From Distichodus sexfasciatus (lineage: Eukaryota; Chordata; Actinopteri; Characiformes; Distichodontidae): a DNA stretch of 64,000 nucleotides. The stretch covers positions 4,721,759-4,785,758 of the forward strand of contig JAVGVS010000007.1 in assembly GCA_032718565.1 (NCBI GenBank), given 5' to 3'. The position numbers and the translations under genes were made by a program. Below, in pieces: positions 1 through 12,200 of the stretch. A model generated the notes under the pieces. The model saw nothing but the letters and a program-made list of their open reading frames with translations. It searched no databases and had not been told where the DNA came from. The first letter of the stretch is position 1; every line of letters starts with the position of its first letter.

Positions 1-141
1 TTAGCTGGCTTTGTGATGGTGTTATGGTGGTAGCAGAATTATTCAGACTTAGTTTTGGGGTGTGTGTGTGTGCTCTAGAAGGTGTGATCATGATGTGTTA
101 GCAGGTATGTGACTTGTGGTTTTGGTTTTCTTTGGCCTCAG

Positions 142-217
142 GGAGAACAATGCAACATTGTGCCTGATAACGTGGACGACATCGTCGCAGATATCGCTCA
201 GGAGGAGAAGGAGGAAG
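142..217 (+). CDS. spon1: spon1 exon: linker before TSR1
   Basis: Acceptor AG at 140-141 and donor GT at 218. The 76 nt encode GEQCNIVPDNVDDIVADIAQ followed by an acidic EEKEE, then a split codon completed as Asp at 948. This is the hinge between the spondin domain and the first TSR in F-spondin. The start phase is taken as 0, which implies an upstream exon ending on a codon boundary outside the window. Confidence 0.93.
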
Positions 218-3200
218 GTGTGTATTTTACATTATCTAAACCTCATGTGGAATCTTGATTGCAATCTTTGTGTATATGCCCTTGTGTTGTGCCTGACAAA
301 TATAAACAGAGATGAAACGCCTTACAGATATGGGAACTTTTACACAATATAGATTTTGAAAATTGTAGGAATTTAAAATGTTAAATGTTTTTTTTTTCCC
401 AAGAAACACAGCATAAAAGCAAAATTTTCTTTCTGACATTCGCCATGTGTAGTTATAGCAGTTATTAGGATTAACAAGTATTTTAAAACTGAACTTATTA
501 TTTCTTTTTCATAAATAGTACTTGGAACACAAGTACAATAAAACATAAGAAAGGTTTAATATATAACAGTCAGTTTTATAAAAAGACAAAACACCAGAAG
601 TAGAATTACAGTGTGCTCTCTGGTTGAAAAACTACAAAATTAGTTTACTTTCCTTGTTTTTCATCAGTTGTTACAAATAAAAATTAATTTTCTAAAAACA
701 CTAAACAGCCAGAAGTGGGACTGTAGTGTGCCATCTGGTGGACAAACTACCCAACACCTGATTTATCATTTCTTTTTCACAGTTTTTTTAATAATATGTC
801 ACAAACGTTTTTTTTCCACATCAGCTGATAACATCAGCACATTGGTTTATCAGTCAGACTCTACTGTGAAGGTTTAGTGAATGTTGTTGTTTCTAAGCCT
901 TAACTCTGCTGACTTTTCCCTTCTCTCCTGTTCGCTCCATCCTTCAGACGATACTCCTGAGACATGTATTTACTCCAACTGGTCTCCGTGGTCGGCTTGC
1001 AGCTCCGCGACCTGTGAGAAGGGCAAGCGGATGAGGCAGAGGATGCTGAAGGCCCAGCTGGACCTGAGTGTAGCCTGCCCTCACACGCAAGACTTCGAGC
1101 CCTGCATGGGACCCGGCTGCAGTGATGAGGGTCAGCATCTGTCTGTACCCTTATACATACCTCACATTCATCTCTCTCGACTAAACGTTGTCATTGGGCC
1201 TGACTGTTCTTAAGAAGAAATTTGCTCTTAAAAGCCCTTACACTGTAAAAAAGTAAAACATTGAATTAATTTAAAAAAATTGAAGTAATCATTCACAATA
1301 AAGATTTGACATTGACCTAATGTTCAGAAACCATTCAGTTCAAACTGATTTTCTTCACTTCATGCAAGCTCTTTTCTGAATTTGGTGTAAATCAATATTT
1401 TAAATTGCCCCAAATTAAAAGAAACACTTTTCCAATGACTTGATCTAAATTATCAGTTTTCTTTGGGCTGAAATATTTATTCTTTTCAAGTAATTTAAAG
1501 GGCTTTACAATTGGCACAATCTAATGATTTTAAATTATCAATTAACATTTAAAAAAAATGATGTCACACCACATTTTTAAATATTTTTTGAAAGTGTATT
1601 TTATTAAACTTTTTTTTTTTTTTGCAAATCAAGAAATAGTAATAAATAGCAACAAACATAGAGATTTCTTTGGTAAGAGCAACCATTAAACATACAACTG
1701 ACCAGTTCGTGGCTTTTCAATTGTTTCCCAGTGTGTTGAAAATATTTCTTTGGGACAACTGCTGAGCAGGATGAAATTTGCTTAGATGAGCAAGCAGACC
1801 TTTCCATGTCTTGCATGTCCAATGGCAATTCGCATAAAGACAGGGGTAGACATGAACCCGGCCGTAACAATGAATAAGTCTTATGTGCTTTAGGAGTTCA
1901 GATCTTCTTGAGAAAGATTTGTGTCTTTACACTTCCACATGAATGGATAACTGCAGGAAACACAATACAGAAATGCAAGAGATATTTTTAATTGGTTATG
2001 TTTTAAACATGCTAGGATATGGTAGAGAATAGCCCAATTCACCTACACATAGCCTAATCAATAAGATTCAACATTCTTCCCAGTCCAATTGGAAACTCTT
2101 CACAAATGCCACCATGATATGACAAACAGAACTTACCACTGTCAGTGAGGACTGGACTGACAGCAATCAAAATTTAAAGGAACTGAAGCAGTTGGCAGCA
2201 GCTTCTCTGAAATTCAAACATAAAACAGTTCCAAAGTGTAAACCAAAGTGTAATATTCTTCACAAATTTAAGACATCCAACATTAAAAATATTTTAGCAC
2301 AAATAACAATCGTTTTGGTACAGCTAAACATCACCTGTACTTGCTTTCCTCAGTTTATCAAACTAAAACTAACATAATCAGTTAGTTGGAGCCAGTCTAC
2401 ATAAAAACTACATATAAACATACATACAACACTTTTGAGATGAAATCTAGAGCCAGGGGTATCGTCAACACAAGTAGTGAGCTAGTAAAATGGTGCCAAG
2501 TAATGGCAACGCTACACTGCTGATGTCAAAATGAACGTTAATAACTTAGGTTGCGTTTCTATTCACTAAAATGATCGGCGAAGTGTAACAGGGTAACAAA
2601 TTATAATACCGTTAACTTTACACAAGTATTTCAATGCTGAATAAATCAGCTCATAACATTCATTAGGTCGCGGTAGGTAGCCTGCAAACACTTACGTCAG
2701 CCATACGTTCACTGCAATTAGCTAACCTGGCTATGGACTATCAGTAAAACAGCGTCAAGTAATTTTACCGTTACACCACTAAAGTGAAGAAAACATTAAC
2801 AACTTGGCCAATTTCCATTTCGGCTTAAAAAATTAACATGATGACGTTGTACTGACTTCAAAGTTAAATTGACCTAGCATTAGTCAACAAACGCGAGCTA
2901 ACTTACAACGTAAATATCCCTGTTTTCACCTCAGAAATCTCACCTACACCTACTATAAAGAGTGAGTGCTGAAATTATGACCTGAATAAAGGTCAGTGAT
3001 AACAATAACGTGCAATTTTGGTTCATTTTTCACTTACCTGACGACTGTGCTCCCTGACGGGACAGTAAATGTTAAATAAGGTCCGGCTTCTTGCACGCGC
3101 ATCAACCTCCCGCCCCTTCCAGATCTTCCTCTCGTGTCTCGTGCGCATGCGTCATGCTTCATCTAATAAAACTCATTTGATCGAATGTATATTTTATATT

Positions 3201-6200
3201 GTTTCAATATAAGAAAATAGATTGAAAGACACAGACAAATTGCTAAGTTTAATTTGAAAAAAAAAAAAAATCTAATAATTTTAGGTTATTGGAGTGAACA
3301 TTAAATGAACAACAGCAATGTTTTACTTTTTACAGTGTACATTGTCTTCACCGAGATTCTGAAATTCAGGGTGACTGTGGGGAGATCTGTTTGTTGGTCT
3401 AACTTGGAATAACACAGAGGCAACATTTCATTGAATTAGCAACTTTGACTTGAAGTTGCAACCAGCTCATTGCATTTTTGTTGAAGCTGTACAGTAAAAA
3501 AAAAAAAATCTTAAAACCCAGTTTCACGAAAATTCTGACAATCACCAATGTTTTCTTATTTAAAGACCCAGTAAGGTGAAAACTGTCCTTGATTTGGTAA
3601 CATGTGAAATGTGTCAGAAATGATGTGGAAAACCCCTGCTTTCAGTTTTACGATGTTGTGGTGTTATGCAGTTTAACAGTTTTCCCCAGCTTTTCACGGT
3701 AGGTCTGTAAGTAGAGTGGAGCTAAAACTCCTACATGGAGAGGTTTAGTTTAGCATAGCCCTGTCCTACACTTACGCAAACTTACGCTTGGTGGTACAAC
3801 AGCAGCCGCCGGCGGTGAGGGAGTGGAGATATTAGCAATATTAGTACGCAGGCCCTGCCCACCTGCATAGCGTCAGTAGCCTACCTGCTAGTCTGGGCAA
3901 GTTCGCTAAGAGAGTCTGTCATATGTCAGGTCCGAAGTGATTCCTAATATCTCCACTCCCTCACCGCTGGCGCCTGCTGTTGTACCACCAAGCGTAAGTT
4001 TACCTGTTGTAAAGAACTCCAAATTATTAGTGAATGCATAAGAACACCCAGCTAATCCGTATGAGCTAGCTGAGATGTAAATTATAGCAGTGGCATAATC
4101 TATCAACTCTCATTTTTTCAGCATTCCGCTGTCATTTTAGTCTTTCCCCCGCCATTATCCTGTGTTGTATTCCGTATTAGCCCAGACTGTGCTCACTATC
4201 CTGTCACTGTCTTCATCCTTTCTGGTGAAGTGTATATTGCAAAGGCACAACAAGGGAAAATTTTACATAGTTTTACTTGCACAACTTCAGAGTGATCTTT
4301 TCTTTAACAGTGCAGTGTATGGGCTCTGTAGTAGCGGGCGGTGTTTCAGCACTTTGAGCCGACACACCTACAGCATCCGAGCATAGAACGTAGCACCTGT
4401 ATTTTTATCACTTTGAGACTTAATTATGTAGCAATGTCCATATTTGCTCAAAATTGACGAGATGATTAGCGACAACTGTTACTTTGATATTAGGAACTTA
4501 GAGACGACATTATTTTGACCTTCCTGGGTCTTTAAGATTTGTTCCTAGGTAACAAAAGAATATACAACTGCTAAAGAGCACTCTTACAAAGATTCTATCG
4601 CATGGATGTTTGTGTGGAACATTAGATTATTGGGTTTTCAGTTCTACACTTGTGCAATATAGTACTGCAAGTGTTAATTTTCTCAAGAACATATTAAGAA
4701 GAAAAATTAAGAAAATGAAATAAAAAAATGACACCCATTGTTTTGTAGGATGGAGAGATGATGAATAGGTGCCTCTCAGATTTTTCTTTCAGTCTGTTGA
4801 GTGATTTTTGTCCATGAATGCAGAAGTGATGTCTTCAATAGAGAATATGTTTGAATTGCAGTGTCATTTCTTGAAGCCCTGTGTCCATAAAACTCTGGAT
4901 TTTTTAGTGGAGAAATCGAACCATGCAATGTAATATTAGGTTAACCAAAGTGGAGCAAATTTTGTTCTTAGACATTAGAGAGTGCAAAGAGGTGGGCAGG
5001 AAATCATCGATCAATGGAAATGTTTTACTTAAGGAGGTTTTGAAAAATGTCCTGAAGCCGTACCAAGAGAGGATTTTATGAGGTGCTGGGGTCTGTACAT
5101 AATGTCTGGTCAGGTCTCTGAATTGCTTTTTTACAGGCTGCTTTGTGGATTTCTGCTCGTAGAGATTCAAAGGTCAAAGCTGATTCTATGTGGTCGTTAT
5201 TTGATGAGGTAGATCGATAAAAAGCTTGGCTCATAAGCAGACTGGCCAGAAAAAAATGAGAATGAGATGCCGTGGGAGTAATTTTTCTTTCATTATTTCA
5301 CCTGAAAACTATACATTAATAATTATGCAACTGCAGCATTACTCTGGATAATAGCTTTGTTTTAACTTAATTTTAGCACACCATAATTCTGTCTTATTTA
5401 CTGACTGATTCATACATTTTGTATTTTTTAACTCATTTAGATGAGCTTATCTGTTCTGGATCTGGCTGGTTCAGTGTGCTTGCAGCTCTAATAGGACTGT
5501 TTCTCAGAATTAAGGAGTGTGGTGTAAATCTGATGCTGTAGCGGTTTTCTTTGTGGTCTGTTTGCTAGAGCAGTCCCACTGTCAGTGCCATGCCACCCCC
5601 ATCCCACAGGAGCTTGGCTTGGCATTTAACAGGCCGTTAACTGCTGTTATTGATCGATGATGCCTCGGCTGGGGTGATAAAGGGGACCTCCGGGATGGCA
5701 TGTTTACTCATGGCACTTTACTGATGACCCTGTTAGCATTGATTTATCAAGTGGAATTTAACACAATCTGCAATGTAGGCAGGGTGCATTTTGATCTGTA
5801 AATGTAATCAAGGGTTTGGCTGTGAATATATTTGAGGCTTATTTAATTAAAATGGGGAAACAAGTCAAATATAGAATTTGGCTCATAAGGCCTGGCAACT
5901 CTAACTGTTGTTGACACTTTTCTACTATCTCCTCTGTAATTCCACTGAGAACTTACAGTATTTATGCTTTTTTGACACGTTAGATGAACAACTTGAGCTC
6001 AGGCCAGTTGCTGTATTATAAAATGTGGCAGTTTACAAGTTAATAAAGGGCCAATCGATAAATATTTGAGATTCTCTCTCTGACCTTCAGATGAAACCTG
6101 ATGATTTTCAGACTTAACAGGATTTTTAACCTTGTGTTTATTTGTCATATACATGTTATGCACTGCAAAAGTTAGTGTTACCTCAACACATAACTAGAGC

Positions 6201-9200
6201 TGCATTTCTTCAGAGGCAAGTTACACTGATTTGCACAAACAAAACATGATAGCTGTCCTCTAAGATTGAGTATTAAATTTCCCACTTACAAGCAACTGTT
6301 CATTTTGAAAGTTTTATTCATTAACTTTTCGTTTTAAAGATGTACTTTAAGTCAAAAGCAGTCCAGAAATGTTGCTGACTTCTACATGAAATGCGTCAGA
6401 TAGTTAGAAGTTAAATTCAGGTAAATCTAAAGAAGTAAATTCAAAACCCCCACAGAAAAGACTGAATTCCTCCCTGACCACCCTCTAGATTCCTCCACCT
6501 GTATGATGTCGGAGTGGATCACCTGGTCACCGTGCAGCGTGTCATGTGGAACAGGCTTACGTTCCAGGGAGAGATATGTCAAGCAGTTCCCAGACGACGG
6601 CTTTTCCTGCACCCTCCCCACTGAGGAAACAGAGCCATGCACCGTCAATGAAGACTGCTGTGAGTTCATACTGGAGTAAAATAAAAATTGGGAGTAAAAT
6701 TTACATTTTTGGTCACATAATTTTTCAAGATAAACAATCTCAATGAAGTAGCATCTATTTTTGCTATTTTAAAGATTAATAAGTCAAATATTAATTGTCT
6801 ATCTTTGTGGAAATATGAATTCATTGACAGCTTTATCTATTTGAGTTTCACTCTAATAAAATGTTAAAGAATATGTTGAAGTTAAAATAAGTTAAAATAA
6901 AAACCCCCAGAGAGAAATGAACATTCAAAGGGTTAGGATTAGAAATATACATTAACCCTACGATGCAATGTTTCATTTTGTATGCATTCATTCATTATGG
7001 AATTCAAAATTTCTAACCATCTTTATGAAACTCTTTAGTCAACATGTTTTACTGAGGGGTTTAAAAAACCCCTTGAATCTTGAACCAACCAAAACTTTTT
7101 ACCCAGTGCCCTCAACATCGCAAACCTTATTTAAAATTTAAGCTCCTCATTAGATGCGAGTTATTCTTTCCCAGTTGATTGCTGTGTTATTACCTGACTA
7201 TTGACTGTGAAAGTCCTGCCATGTTGTCTGTCTTCTTTTCCCTATAACAAGGTGCATTATTAGTTCTTGCCTGTGTTGTGGAGAAAAATAGCCTCTGGCC
7301 TATGTTTTGGCTTTTCCAACCTTTCTATCCTTCAAATAAATTATTAAGGCTTATTAGCTACCAGATGTATTAGGTTTCTGCTGGTGCTTCATTCCTGCAG
7401 CTCCCAGCTCCTGCTTGGTGACAGAGTGGGGTGAGTGGGACGTCTGCAGTGCCACCTGTGGGTCAGGTATGAAGCGCAGAGAGCGCATGGTGAAAATGCC
7501 CCCGTCTGATGGCTCTATCTGCGGGGCGGAAGTGCTGGAGGTGCAAAAGTGCATGATGCCTGAGTGCCGTAAGTAAATACGCACAAAATAGATACTAAAA
7601 CACACACATGGGGATAAATCACAAGTTTCATCACGATACAGTATTATATTGATTCAACGATTCGTTGTCTGCCAATATCACCAAGTGGTGATATCACCAG
7701 GACCTTCTTCCTGTGAGGCAGCAGCGCTAAACGCTGCGCCACTGTGCCGCTCCTTTTTCAAAACTCACTTTTTTTATTCCGTAGTGAGTTGATTAGCATC
7801 TGTAATGATAGTCTGAAGAGGCACAATATTCTAAATTGCAGAAAATTAATAAAAAATAAATCAAACTTTCTTGACAAAAAATAAACAAATCTAAACTGTC
7901 AGTGCAGGAGGCTGAGTGACTGAAATCTGAATCCCATCCTTACCCCCTTGAGCAAGATCCTTATCCCCAGGTTGCTCCAGCTAGACTGTTCCTGTAATTA
8001 TGAAATATAAGTCACTTTGGATAACAGTCTGCTAAATGCTATACATGTAAACTAACTGACAACAAATAAACATGTCCAGAAGAAAGGTAATGAAGTGTCC
8101 ACTGTTCTTATTATTGTTTCTGCTGCTTCCGTTAGGAGTTGCCTCAGCAGATCATCATTGTGTGCATATTGATTTGGTAAAAGGTTTACACTCTTCCTGA
8201 TGTAACTCTCCCCATATATCTGGGCAGGGAACCAACATTAAGAAATGCAAGAGTCCTCGGTGGCTTGGCTGCCCTACAAGTTTTATCTAAAAAACCTAAA
8301 TGTTAGTCAGTTAATCAGTTTCAGTTTCTGTCAAAATGTGACTCAAACAAAACAAGCAATTTGGTGCTGTTCACAAAGGCATCCAGGTAAAAACAGCAAG
8401 ATGAGGATCTCACCCACTCACCCATCCTTTTATATCTTCAGGACTCCCCCTACTGGCGTCCTAGCATCCTTCACTTTGGCTGCTGGTTTACTCCTCCTAA
8501 AAAGAACAGCAGAGAGAGAGGCAGTGCATACAAAGGCTTGCGCGTTTGTTGTTGAATGCAGATTTAAAAGATCATGCTAGTGTGATTGCACCTTATAAGC
8601 AAGACTCATGCAATTTTTTGTCAAAAGTTTAATGTGTAAGTGAACTCATGGCAAATTGGCTCATGCTAATTCTTAAAAATTGGAACTCATGATACTGTGC
8701 TGGCTTTAAGTGACTGAAAAAGTGCAGTCTAAACAACCACAACAAAACCCCACCAATTCCACACAACCCAAACGTGTAGAATGACAAGAGCACTGTTTGG
8801 ACAGTTAAATGTTTTTTTCTGACAGAATTGAGTCTTAATGGTCTTTTTGGCATAAAGACAGACATCTCGTTTTGACAGACACCATCCCATGCTTGCTGTC
8901 TCCGTGGTCCGACTGGAGCGACTGCAGTGTGACTTGTGGTAAGGGAAGCCGAACGCGGAACCGCATGCTCAAATCCCCCGCTGAGCTGGGAGAATGCAGT
9001 GAGGATCTGGAGCAGGTGGAGAAATGCATGCTGCCAGAGTGTCGTGAGTAACTCACACACACACACGCACATCCTTGTACTTATATAGTAGGGAGGACCT
9101 CCACTGACTTCTATTTTACTGTATCTAAATAATACTACACCTAACCCTAAACATAACCCACACCATAACCTCAGTAACCAAAAGCTAATCTTTCTACACT

Positions 9201-12200
9201 TTTAGTTTTGCAAATAAACTAGTATTTTTTTTGTAAAAGCAGTTTAAAGAAGTGAGACCACTAAAAAAGTCTTCACTTCCCAAAAATGTCCTCACTCTGC
9301 TGGTTAAAAACTCATTTTGGTTCTCACTAAGTAGCAAGTACAAGAACACACACACACATACATACACACACATTCACACTCACAAATTTTCTGCACACTC
9401 ATACATGTGCAAAAGTTTGGACTGGCTGAACACATACTTCTCAAAGCAACTGTGGTCATAGAGCTTAGACTTAAATGTTGGAAATGTATTTTTGTTGATA
9501 CTCAAATGACATAAACATAAATTTGAAAAATGACCTTAATAAATATATTATCTCTGAATATCTAAGAAGTCTGTGTGACAGTTTTCTCCAGACGCCAGCT
9601 CCATTAAAAAAGCTGAGTGATAGAATTCCAAGAGTCCATACCTGATGCTTAAAGGATTATCTGTATGAAAAGAAATATACAAATATTACAAATATTTTGG
9701 TTGTATAATTAAATAGTGTTATTTCAAATATCGCTACTATTGTTCAGAAAGTTGTAAAATAAAGAAAATAAGTAGAGTAGGGGAGTCCAGACACTTTTGT
9801 ACTACACAGAAAGCTGCACACACTCATGCTCATGCCAATGTACTGCACACATGCATGGACACAAAGGAACACATGCATCAGCATTAAAAGATGCAACTGT
9901 ACTTACCTCCTAGCTCTTAAATATCATCTGCCTGTTTAAAATGCATTTTACACCCATCTCCTACTGCCACCCTTCTCATACACAAACACAGCACATCCAT
10001 GGAATTAAACCCACATGCAAAACAAGGCATAAAGGGAAGCAGCAAATTCTACCAAAGTCATTAGTTATGGAGGGTTGCAATTCTACCATTAGCCCACACT
10101 GGGGGACGAATTATAATCAGCTGGTTGGCAGAGCGACATCGACACAGCGGAAAATATAGTCTGCTGGTCTTCCCGGAATTTAATTCAGCTTTAAAAAAAC
10201 TAAATTAAAATGGCAAACCTCTGTGTGTGATGTCCAAAAAATGGTCCTTTTTAGTTTATGATGTGATGCATTTTTTTCAATGTAATTGAGCTTTAGAATC
10301 ACAAGGTTTAAAGCTTCAATTAGGATTCATTACAAATGGCCCGTTCCCCTACAGTTATTATAGAACAGAGTTGGACAGTCATGTGATCAAAAATATTGAT
10401 TGATTGATTGATTTATTCATTCATTATCCAAACCGCTTAATCCCAACCAGAATCGCGGGGGGACCGGAGGCTATCCCCGGAACTTTGGGTGCAAGGTGGG
10501 GACCAGGCTTGGGCAGGCGCCAACACACCACAGGGAACACACATTCGCACTGTCATTGACACCTTATGGGGCCAATTTAGAGTCACCAATTAACCTATAT
10601 TGCATGCTTTTGGATTGTGGGAGGAAACCAGAGCACCCGGCGGGAACCCACGCAAGCACGGGGAGAGCATGCAAACTCCACACCGAAAGGCCCCACGGCC
10701 GACTCAGGGATTGAATCCTGGACCTCCTTGCTGTGAGGCGGCACCGCTAACCACTGTGCCAATGTGCCACCCAGTCAAAAATATGATCATGATATTTTTT
10801 TCTGTATTGATTGATCTCAATATCTAGCTCTAAATCAAATTTTACATTCTTGTTGCAGTTTATACTGAGGAGACTAATGTTCAAATGGAGTAAATAAGCT
10901 AAATATTTTTATTATCAGTATCAAACTAAAGCAAAAAAAATTCTTACCAAAGTTTTAATAACAAAACATGAATGTATTCATTTGTATAGAATCTTATTGG
11001 ATGATGCTGTCAGCATTGTATCTTACTTTCTTTTCTGCTTTTTAATATTATGTATTATGTGTATGTATGTATTACATTGTGTATTCTTTTTTGATAATAT
11101 GTGCTCTCTTTTTGGTATTTGGTCATCGGTTAACACATTTACCGCTAGATTCACATGTAAATGAGAGCACTGACTAACGGCCGAGCCATAAATAAGTTTG
11201 AGTACATGCTACGCAGCATTGCCTTGGAATGGAATTTACATAGCAAATGCTTCTAATCAGCCTATTTTTTCAAGGCTGCTGTTCTAATGTTACACATACT
11301 CATGTAATAGAACATTAGCACTAAATTATCACTTAATATTATCTTTTTATTGTTTAAGCCATAAGAGTATCATCGACATGTTTTCTTGTAAATTATCAAA
11401 ATCTTTTTTTTTTTAGTTCTATGAGAGAGGACTTCACACTTTCTTCCAGTGCTCTCATTGCCACCTAATATCATAACATATTGGTAGCATGTTACTCTAC
11501 AGCATATGAAATAATAACATGTGAGTCTGGGGCACGTAACTCTTTGTGTTTCTAATCTGGGAATCACACGAATCACGTTTATAAGGTCTGTCCTTTTGAT
11601 TAATCTAGATAAATCAGGGGCGTTCATCCTGTCCCATTATAACAACCTTGTTGCCTGCTTGTACACACAAACAGCATGAAAACAACAGAGAAAAGAGGTA
11701 ATTAGCATCATAAGGATATTAAAGACATCTTAGATCTTTGGTTCTTGCAGTTCCAAGTATAACTGCTTAATTAGCTAGACTTAGGGCTGATAGCTTTTGA
11801 GCAAAGTCCCCCAACTGTTTGATGTTTGCTGCGAGAGCCAAACTGGATGGTTTATTAAGTAGTCTACATTTAACACAGACTCCATTAGGGGAGGCAGAAT
11901 GGGCCCTTGGAGGGTTTTGGGTCTGCATCAGTAACACGACTGATAGAAGCTTAAATGGCAGTAGTTTCACTCTCTCATTCTCTTTCTCTATTTCTTTCTC
12001 TAGCTTCAGACTGTGTAGTGACAGAATGGTCAGAGTGGTCCGAGTGTAACAAGTCTTGTGGAAAGGGTCACATGCTGCGTACACGTATGATCAAGTTGGA
12101 GCCCCAGTTCGGAGGAGATCCCTGTCCTGAAACCGTCCAGAGAAAAAAGTGCAAGTTGAGGAAGTGTAACCAAGCCAACAGTGACGAGAGGAAAAAACGC

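Larger units (their letters stand above)
218..947 (+). other. spon1 intron with imperfect local duplication
   Basis: A 730-bp intron, AT-rich. Two imperfect copies of a roughly 63-bp segment lie 115 bp apart (about 572-634 and 688-750), each containing CCAGAAG and a GTGTGC(T/C)(A/C)TCTGGT core. Nothing else is recognised. Confidence 0.6.
1131..6488 (+). other. spon1 large intron (TSR1-TSR2)
   Basis: A 5.36-kb intron. It holds a T-run (1610-1624), a promoter-like GC-rich patch on the opposite strand (about 3037-3160) and a TTAA-flanked transposon (3564-4531). From 4536 to 6488 no gene or repeat is recognised. The segment 5570-5770 is less AT-rich than its surroundings and could be conserved non-coding sequence, but this is a guess. 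Confidence 0.6.

Noticed and set aside
8629..9072. 147-codon minus-strand frame over spon1 TSR4
   Set aside because: Shadow of the plus-strand TSR4 exon and the adjoining CA tract.
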